From the NCBI GenBank assembly GCA_026996635.1, contig JALWKH010000143.1, positions 1 through 5,600 on the forward strand: 5,600 bases of DNA, in the 5' to 3' direction. Shown here piece after piece: positions 1-4,437 of the stretch; within the stretch, counting starts at the first letter, position 1, and the number at the start of each line of letters is the position of its first letter. The notes below the pieces were generated by a model. It worked only from the letters and a program-made list of their open reading frames with translations. It searched no databases and was not told the DNA's origin. The translations under genes and the position numbers were made by a program. Origin of the DNA: Bacteroidales bacterium (GTDB lineage Bacteria; Bacteroidota; Bacteroidia; Bacteroidales; JALTDM01).

Positions 1-78
1 CATTACTTCTTTGTTGGTAGAATATACCAGACCGCCGTCTTCCGTTTTTATTCGTTTTTTATTCTTATTTTTACCCAT
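1..78 (-). CDS. SUI1/eIF1-like translation factor, N-terminal fragment
   Basis: The minus strand from ATG at 78 stays open for 26 codons to the window edge. It begins MGKNKNKKR, a lysine-rich start, and then reads GGLVYSTN. In Bacteroidota, small SUI1-family proteins (homologues of E. coli YciH, about 110-120 residues) typically start with a basic stretch followed by a GVVYSTNP-type motif, and that resemblance is the basis of the call. The family is related to eukaryotic eIF1 and is thought to act on the ribosome during initiation. The SUI1 fold itself, including the basic loop, lies outside the window, so only the leader is seen. No Shine-Dalgarno sequence is visible upstream. The start lies 12 bp from the divergent start of the plus-strand glycosyltransferase. 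An unrelated small basic protein is the alternative. Confidence 0.6.
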   Translation of the reverse strand, partial: MGKNKNKKRIKTEDGGLVYSTNKEVM

Positions 79-90
79 AATTTTATTTTT

Positions 91-1197
91 ATGCTTACAG
101 GATTGCCGGTTTTTATAATTCTTACATATTCGCTTGTAATAGCAATACTTGCCTTACGATTGGCAAAAATAAAAGAAAAAAATAAAACCCGTTGTAACAA
201 CCCTCCTCGACTAACTATAATTATACCTGTTAAAAACGAAATAAAAAATATTGGAAGGCTGGTTAATGAATTCACTAACCAATCTGTTGGGAAACACCAA
301 TACGAAATAATTTTTGCCGACGACAATTCTACGGATGGAACACTGAAAAAATTGTTGGAGATAAACCGGAATAGGAATAATATTATGGTAGTTGCCAATA
401 AACAATCAGGGAAAAAGCATGCAATGATAAATGCGGCAAAAGTTGCTTCCGGAGAGTTTTTGATATTTACAGATGCAGATACAATTCACGACGATAAATT
501 TGTAGAAAGCTGGAAAAACTTTATTTGTAACAACCCGAATATGCTACTTTCTTTTGGTAATGTGGCTTACCGCGATAATAAGAAAAATTTTATTACTGCT
601 TTTCAAAATTTTGAATTTTCCGTACTTCAGGCAGTCGGTATAGCAACTTCCGCTTTGAAAATAACTGCAATAGGAAGTGCCGCAAATATGGCTGTAAATA
701 AATCTTTTTTTCTGTCAAAAATAAAGGAAATAAAACCTGAAATTCCTTCGGGTGATGATATGTTTCTTTTAATAGCCGGAAACAAGCAAGACAGAAAAAA
801 AGTAAAATGGAATACAGCATCATATGTATATACACACCCCAAAGAAACTTTTTCTGATTTTATCAAACAAAGAATCAGGTGGGTAGGAAAATCAAAATAT
901 TATGACTATTTACCAATTTTAGTACTTTCTACACTGACTTTTTTGGCAAACATAAGTTTTGTTGCCTTAATTTTTAGTGTTTCTTTTTCAGCTTATTTTA
1001 CACTCTTATTTAAAGTTTTGAGTGAAATAGGGTTATTGTGTGTTTATCGTTCAAAAGTGCTTAAAATAAAGCCTGAATACAATTTTTTCTACATTATTAT
1101 GTCGGCAATATTATACCCTTTTTATGCCACCGTGGTCATTCCGGTTTCACTTATTCTTTTTAGGAAAAAATCTACGGTAGGCTTTAACCAAAATTAA
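91..1197 (+). CDS. Membrane-anchored family 2 glycosyltransferase (QxxRW type)
   Basis: This 368-residue protein has the GT2 core between membrane segments. Residues 5-25 form an N-terminal hydrophobic helix. The GT-A domain follows: IIIPVKNE (43-50), ADDNSTDGT (76-84) for nucleotide-sugar binding, DAD (128-130) as the metal-binding DxD, GSAANMAV (195-202) as an acceptor-site motif, GDD (221-223) in the place of the usual catalytic ED, and QRIRW (260-264). Two to four hydrophobic segments follow between 274 and 357, and the tail is basic. The layout resembles cellulose/hyaluronan/poly-GlcNAc synthase relatives, which use a cytosolic sugar donor at the inner membrane. QxxRW is common in processive enzymes, but the protein is shorter than those synthases and its product cannot be predicted. 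ATG at 91 is the first in-frame start and keeps the first helix whole; no Shine-Dalgarno is seen. It is the only plus-strand gene here, and its last 51 bp overlap the convergent glycosyltransferase. Confidence 0.88.
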   Translation: MLTGLPVFIILTYSLVIAILALRLAKIKEKNKTRCNNPPRLTIIIPVKNEIKNIGRLVNEFTNQSVGKHQYEIIFADDNSTDGTLKKLLEINRNRNNIMVVANKQSGKKHAMINAAKVASGEFLIFTDADTIHDDKFVESWKNFICNNPNMLLSFGNVAYRDNKKNFITAFQNFEFSVLQAVGIATSALKITAIGSAANMAVNKSFFLSKIKEIKPEIPSGDDMFLLIAGNKQDRKKVKWNTASYVYTHPKETFSDFIKQRIRWVGKSKYYDYLPILVLSTLTFLANISFVALIFSVSFSAYFTLLFKVLSEIGLLCVYRSKVLKIKPEYNFFYIIMSAILYPFYATVVIPVSLILFRKKSTVGFNQN

Positions 1198-1962
1198 CCT
1201 TCCCAATGTAAAAATATCATAAGAGATGTAACAAATACTTTTCAAAAAATGCGGATACTTAAATAAATAAGAAAATTTTAAACGCACTACATTAAATTGC
1301 TGGCTGATGGCAAAACGGTATGATACGGAATCAGGAGTGAAATTATAAACTGTCAGGGTTTCCGGCAAAATATGAATCTTATTTTTGCTTGCGGTACGGA
1401 TCCATAATTCATAATCTTCTGCGTGGTAAAATTTATTGCTGTATTTTTCTTGCTTTAAAATTTCCGTTCTGTACAAAATACTTGAATGAACAATAAAATT
1501 ATACCTCATCAAATTATTTATTATCTCTTCATAAGTAGAAAATCTTGCTTGCAGCGGAAAATGTCTTTCTATTCCGAAAGTTATGACCTTTGCCCAAGTA
1601 GCCACCATTACATAACCGGGATGTTTTTCCAGAAAATCGATTTGTCGTTCCAATTTTTCAGGCAACCACAAATCATCGCAATCAATTCGTGCCACATATT
1701 TGGCGTTTACCATATCCAAAGCCTTGTTTAATGAATAGATAATACCCTTATTTACAACATTTTGCAAAGTTTTTATTCGACTATCACTCTCGGCAATTTT
1801 AGAAATAAGTTCCTTTGTTTTGGCATCCGAACCGTCATCAATAATAATAAGTTCCCAATTCCCGAAGGTTTGTTTTTTTACGGATTCTACCGCTTTTGTC
1901 AACAGATTACCGCAATTATAAACAGGTAATAATATGGAAACGGCGGGATTTTTAGTTTTCAT
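1147..1962 (-). CDS. Family 2 glycosyltransferase (WcaA-like, non-processive)
   Basis: A 271-residue GT-A fold enzyme counted from ATG at 1962. It shows the family order: VSILLPVYN (8-16), IIIDDGSD (39-46), ARIDCDDLWLPEKLERQ (91-107) containing the DxD metal site as DCD, and HAEDYELWIRTA (180-191) with the ED pair expected to act as catalytic base. Such enzymes transfer one sugar from a nucleotide donor, usually in O-antigen, capsule or exopolysaccharide synthesis or protein glycosylation. The tail is hydrophobic then basic (YISYDIFTLGRLILVKAYRR) and may touch the membrane, but there is no clear transmembrane bundle. A TTG at 1980 would add six residues; ATG at 1962 is preferred because GT2 proteins usually begin a few residues before the VSI motif. 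The ATG overlaps the stop of the upstream lipoprotein gene by 11 bp, suggesting translational coupling. Donor and acceptor are unknown. Confidence 0.9.
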   Translation of the reverse strand: MKTKNPAVSILLPVYNCGNLLTKAVESVKKQTFGNWELIIIDDGSDAKTKELISKIAESDSRIKTLQNVVNKGIIYSLNKALDMVNAKYVARIDCDDLWLPEKLERQIDFLEKHPGYVMVATWAKVITFGIERHFPLQARFSTYEEIINNLMRYNFIVHSSILYRTEILKQEKYSNKFYHAEDYELWIRTASKNKIHILPETLTVYNFTPDSVSYRFAISQQFNVVRLKFSYLFKYPHFLKSICYISYDIFTLGRLILVKAYRRFFPKKNK

Positions 1963-2995
1963 CTCGATAGAAAAATGCAAAGCTTCCCGGTATTATTCCA
2001 ACGGTAAAATTATTTTTTTGCTTCCCTGTACTATCGAAAACGTAAACAACACCTTGGCTTACATAATCTTTGGCATCGGCAACATAAACATCTCCTTCTT
2101 TGTCAACACCGATACCGTAAGGAGTTTGAAAAACAGAACCGTCAATAAAATCGGTTATTGTGCTGTCGTTCACTTTAATAGTCTTTACTCCTGCATACAG
2201 GAAGTATAACCTGTCACGAACTACATTAATCGACATCTTAGTTGAATATTGGGTATTGTCTGCCGCTAATGTTATTTTGAAAACAGCTTGTTTCAAAGCA
2301 ATATCAATTTTTTCCAAAACATAATTTTCCGACTGATAATCGCCGCAATATACCCACAAGTATCCGTTTTTGTCAAAAGTAAGCGACATAGGTGCATCAG
2401 CGGTAGCTATACTGTCAACAAGCGTTTGTGTGGTCATATTTATTATGTAAACATAATTTGCAGTTACACCCGCCACATACAAGTAGTTTTCATTAACATC
2501 TATTTCTTCTGTCCAACCGGTTACAGGAATGGTTTTAACCACGGCATTTCCGCCTTGCTTTTTCATATCAAGCACACTAATACCATTTGCATACAAATCT
2601 GATACAAAGGCAAAATCACCGTATTTTACCATATATCTTGGAGAGGTTAAACCCTCGTAAGACCTTACTTCTTTAAAATCGGAAAGGCTTATTTTAATTA
2701 TTTTGCTCGAATTATTTACGACAAGATAAGCATAATCACCGTCAACATAAACAGATTGCAAAACATCTCCTAACGGCTTATTGTTTGCTGTTCTGTACAC
2801 ATTGTTAAACACTTTACTTTGCAATTTGTCGTACAAACTGAGAGAAGCATTAGACCAATTAAAATTCCCCTCATTACCTATTAAAACACCAGAAACAGTA
2901 TTTTCATCCGGTAATTCTTCTGGCTTTATTTCGTTTTCTCTTTTACAGGAAAAAATAATCAATCCAATTAAAACAACACTTAACCAAAACCTCAT
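1952..2995 (-). CDS. DUF5074/YncE-type beta-propeller lipoprotein
   Basis: A 347-residue predicted lipoprotein. Residues 1-16 form a hydrophobic signal peptide ending IIFS before Cys17, a loose lipobox as is common in Bacteroidota, followed by a charged linker (KRENEIKPEELPDEN). The rest is beta-propeller: NEGNFNW (41-47), PLGDVLQS (74-81), AYLVVNNSSKI (89-99), LTSPRYMV (116-123), repeated strand patterns of the YVYIIN and GYLWVYCG kind, and a last NHL-like blade with PYGIGVDKEGDVYVADAKD (292-310). These signatures match DUF5074/YncE-like surface proteins of Bacteroidota. That group is often annotated as surface-layer proteins and, as I recall, includes the B12-binding BtuG lipoproteins of Bacteroides. 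Ligand binding at the cell surface is therefore plausible, but no BtuB-like TonB-dependent receptor lies in the window. The gene follows the barrel gene after 20 bp and overlaps the next glycosyltransferase gene by 11 bp. Surface exposure is not settled by the linker sequence. Confidence 0.85.
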   Translation of the reverse strand: MRFWLSVVLIGLIIFSCKRENEIKPEELPDENTVSGVLIGNEGNFNWSNASLSLYDKLQSKVFNNVYRTANNKPLGDVLQSVYVDGDYAYLVVNNSSKIIKISLSDFKEVRSYEGLTSPRYMVKYGDFAFVSDLYANGISVLDMKKQGGNAVVKTIPVTGWTEEIDVNENYLYVAGVTANYVYIINMTTQTLVDSIATADAPMSLTFDKNGYLWVYCGDYQSENYVLEKIDIALKQAVFKITLAADNTQYSTKMSINVVRDRLYFLYAGVKTIKVNDSTITDFIDGSVFQTPYGIGVDKEGDVYVADAKDYVSQGVVYVFDSTGKQKNNFTVGIIPGSFAFFYRDEN

Positions 2996-3015
2996 AAAAC
3001 ACTAATTTTCAATAA

Positions 3016-4437
3016 TTATTGAGAGAAGAAGAAGTCTGTGAGTTCATAAATATCATCTACAGTCAGATTGATTTCGAAATCAAAGAATTTATCTATAACA
3101 TCGTTAAGTTCGTCAAGTGAAATATATCCGTCTTTGTTTTTATCAACAAATTTGAATTTTGTCGGTATTTCCGTAAAATGTCTTCTCAACAAAGTTTTAC
3201 CGCACATACTCGGATAAACTTGGCAAATTTCATCTTCATTTATTGCATCGTTACTGTCAGAGAGAGCTATCATATCTTCTTCCGAAAGTTTTACACCTTC
3301 AGTAGAAACAAGTATTGTATCGGATTTAACTTCTTTATCTCTATAGTTAGGAATACCGTCTTTGTCATCATCGAGCGGACAACCTTTTTCGTCAACTTTT
3401 TCTCCTGCAGGTGTTTCCGGACATTCATCCCACAAGTCAATAACACCGTCTCCGTCACTATCCATTTTATCCAAAGTAGCAAAATCAACATCTGAATATG
3501 CATCCGTAACATCTACAACTTTCTTTGCACTAAAGATGTCGAACTTAGCAACAATATATGCATTAACAAAAGCATCGTTTTTGTCATCTCCTTTCCTGTC
3601 TCCTTGCCCGGCAGAAGAAACATTATCAATCAAATCATTCATCATATAATGATATGTTACTCCGAACTCCAACACAAGCCTGTTGTGAACGTGCAAATCT
3701 ACACCTGCACTTATGGGAATACCGTATGTACTTGTGTTATATTTGCCTAAACCGTCTAAGTTTAATTCACGCAAGTCGGTTTCAAAAACATAATCTCGAT
3801 GCAAAATTTGTGCGGTATAAACATTTTGCGGAGTTTCTGGTCTGTCCCTCAAAGTTCCGTCACTCCAAGCATAATACTTTCTACCTTGTGCGTCATACAA
3901 ATCCCCTTTTGAATTAAAACTTACGGTTTCGAATCCGAAGGAAACAAAAGGGATTAACACCCGATATTCTTCCAGTGACAAAAACACATCTTTTTTCTTA
4001 AGCAATTGTTCGAAGTTATATCTTAAAGAGATACCGCCTATAAAAAAATCTGTTTTAAAATTAAGGTTACGGAGAGTATTCTGTTCTATACCGGTAAGGT
4101 AACCTTTGGTAATATCAAAATCCAGTGCCAAAAATGTATTCAATTTACGGGAAATTCCGAACACTACGGGTTTTCTGCCGATAAGCGGATTTTTATAATA
4201 CACATCCCTGACATCACCCAAAAAAGAAAGTGAACCGAAACCAAACTTTAGAATCGGCTTATATTCCAAGTATTTACTCATTTCTTCTTCGGAATACGTA
4301 AAAAATGAGCTGAATCCTGAAGTATCAGTGCCGGTGAAAGATGTGTCAGACCCAACAAAAGAAGTATCAACCTGAGAAAAGGAGTTAAAGCCCCAAAATA
4401 AAACTGCAAGTATTATTAAAAACCTTTTCAAAGCCAT
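3016..4437 (-). CDS. Outer-membrane beta-barrel protein with TSP3 repeats and C-terminal EF-hand
   Basis: A 473-residue secreted protein. Residues 1-22 are a signal peptide (basic start, hydrophobic core, SFSQ before the likely cleavage site). Residues 24-44 are three tandem seven-residue repeats. Residues 60-303 alternate polar and aromatic strands (such as FFIGGISLRYNF, RLVLEFGVTYHY and AYIVAKFDIF), as in an OmpA-like outer-membrane barrel. Residues 326-368 are calcium-binding thrombospondin type 3 repeats (DSDGDGVIDLWDECP and DDDKDGIPNYRD). Residues 432-443 are a canonical EF-hand loop, DKNKDGYISLDE, with D, N, D, Y, S and E at positions 1, 3, 5, 7, 9 and 12. Four cysteines (339, 353, 405, 412) could form disulfides. 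The OmpA C-terminal peptidoglycan-binding domain often found after TSP3 repeats is absent. ATG at 4437 directly abuts the TAG of the upstream SPOR gene and gives a complete signal peptide. The barrel is inferred from strand pattern; its function is unknown. Confidence 0.82.
   Translation of the reverse strand: MALKRFLIILAVLFWGFNSFSQVDTSFVGSDTSFTGTDTSGFSSFFTYSEEEMSKYLEYKPILKFGFGSLSFLGDVRDVYYKNPLIGRKPVVFGISRKLNTFLALDFDITKGYLTGIEQNTLRNLNFKTDFFIGGISLRYNFEQLLKKKDVFLSLEEYRVLIPFVSFGFETVSFNSKGDLYDAQGRKYYAWSDGTLRDRPETPQNVYTAQILHRDYVFETDLRELNLDGLGKYNTSTYGIPISAGVDLHVHNRLVLEFGVTYHYMMNDLIDNVSSAGQGDRKGDDKNDAFVNAYIVAKFDIFSAKKVVDVTDAYSDVDFATLDKMDSDGDGVIDLWDECPETPAGEKVDEKGCPLDDDKDGIPNYRDKEVKSDTILVSTEGVKLSEEDMIALSDSNDAINEDEICQVYPSMCGKTLLRRHFTEIPTKFKFVDKNKDGYISLDELNDVIDKFFDFEINLTVDDIYELTDFFFSQ
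3109..3144 (-). other. Canonical EF-hand calcium-binding loop
   Basis: Residues 432-443 of the barrel protein read DKNKDGYISLDE. The calcium ligands expected at loop positions 1, 3, 5 and 12 are D, N, D and E, with Gly at 6 and Ile at 8. Helix-like flanks (PTKFKFVD before, LNDVIDKFFDF after) complete a single EF-hand. A second, degenerate hand may lie in NLTVDDIYELTDFF, but it lacks a proper loop. Confidence 0.8.
3334..3462 (-). other. Thrombospondin type 3 repeats
   Basis: Residues 326-368 of the barrel protein. Two Asp-rich calcium-binding repeats, DSDGDGVIDLWDECP and DDDKDGIPNYRD, are linked by an ETPAGEKVDEKGCP segment. Cys339 and Cys353 sit in the usual TSP3 places. Such repeats form a calcium-stiffened spacer between an outer-membrane barrel and a terminal periplasmic domain. 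Confidence 0.85.
4306..4368 (-). repeat. Three tandem 7-residue repeats after the signal peptide
   Basis: Residues 24-44 of the barrel protein read DTSFVGS, DTSFTGT and DTSGFSS. All three units begin DTS at a 21-bp period. They occupy the mature N-terminus just after the predicted signal cleavage site. The codons differ between units (GATACTTCT, GACACATCT, GATACTTCA), so this is not a very recent slippage event. Confidence 0.7.

Noticed and set aside
61..80. Plus-strand TATTTTTA (67..74) as a -7 promoter element for the glycosyltransferase at 91
   Set aside because: It has one mismatch to TAnnTTTG, no TTTG-like -33 element at the right spacing, and lies in T-rich sequence where such matches are expected by chance.
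1100..1230. Intrinsic terminator between the convergent glycosyltransferases
   Set aside because: CCACCGTGG near 1127 is a short palindrome with a 1-nt centre and is not followed by a T run on either strand. No other GC-rich hairpin with a T tract is seen.
1486..1731. Plus-strand open frame antisense to the minus-strand glycosyltransferase
   Set aside because: The opposite strand encodes clear GT2 motifs across this stretch. The antisense translation has no recognisable domain.
1963..1980. TTG start at 1980 for the minus-strand glycosyltransferase
   Set aside because: The six extra residues (HFSIE and a Met-coded TTG) add nothing typical of GT2 proteins. The ATG at 1962 sits at the expected distance before the VSILLPVYN motif.
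2996..3015. Cobalamin riboswitch or promoter upstream of the BtuG-like lipoprotein gene
   Set aside because: The gap is only 20 bp of AT-rich sequence, too short for a riboswitch, and no promoter consensus is visible.
3178..3649. Plus-strand open frames antisense to the TSP3 and EF-hand region
   Set aside because: They are serine/phenylalanine-rich reverse readings of an Asp-rich coding stretch, with no domain signature.
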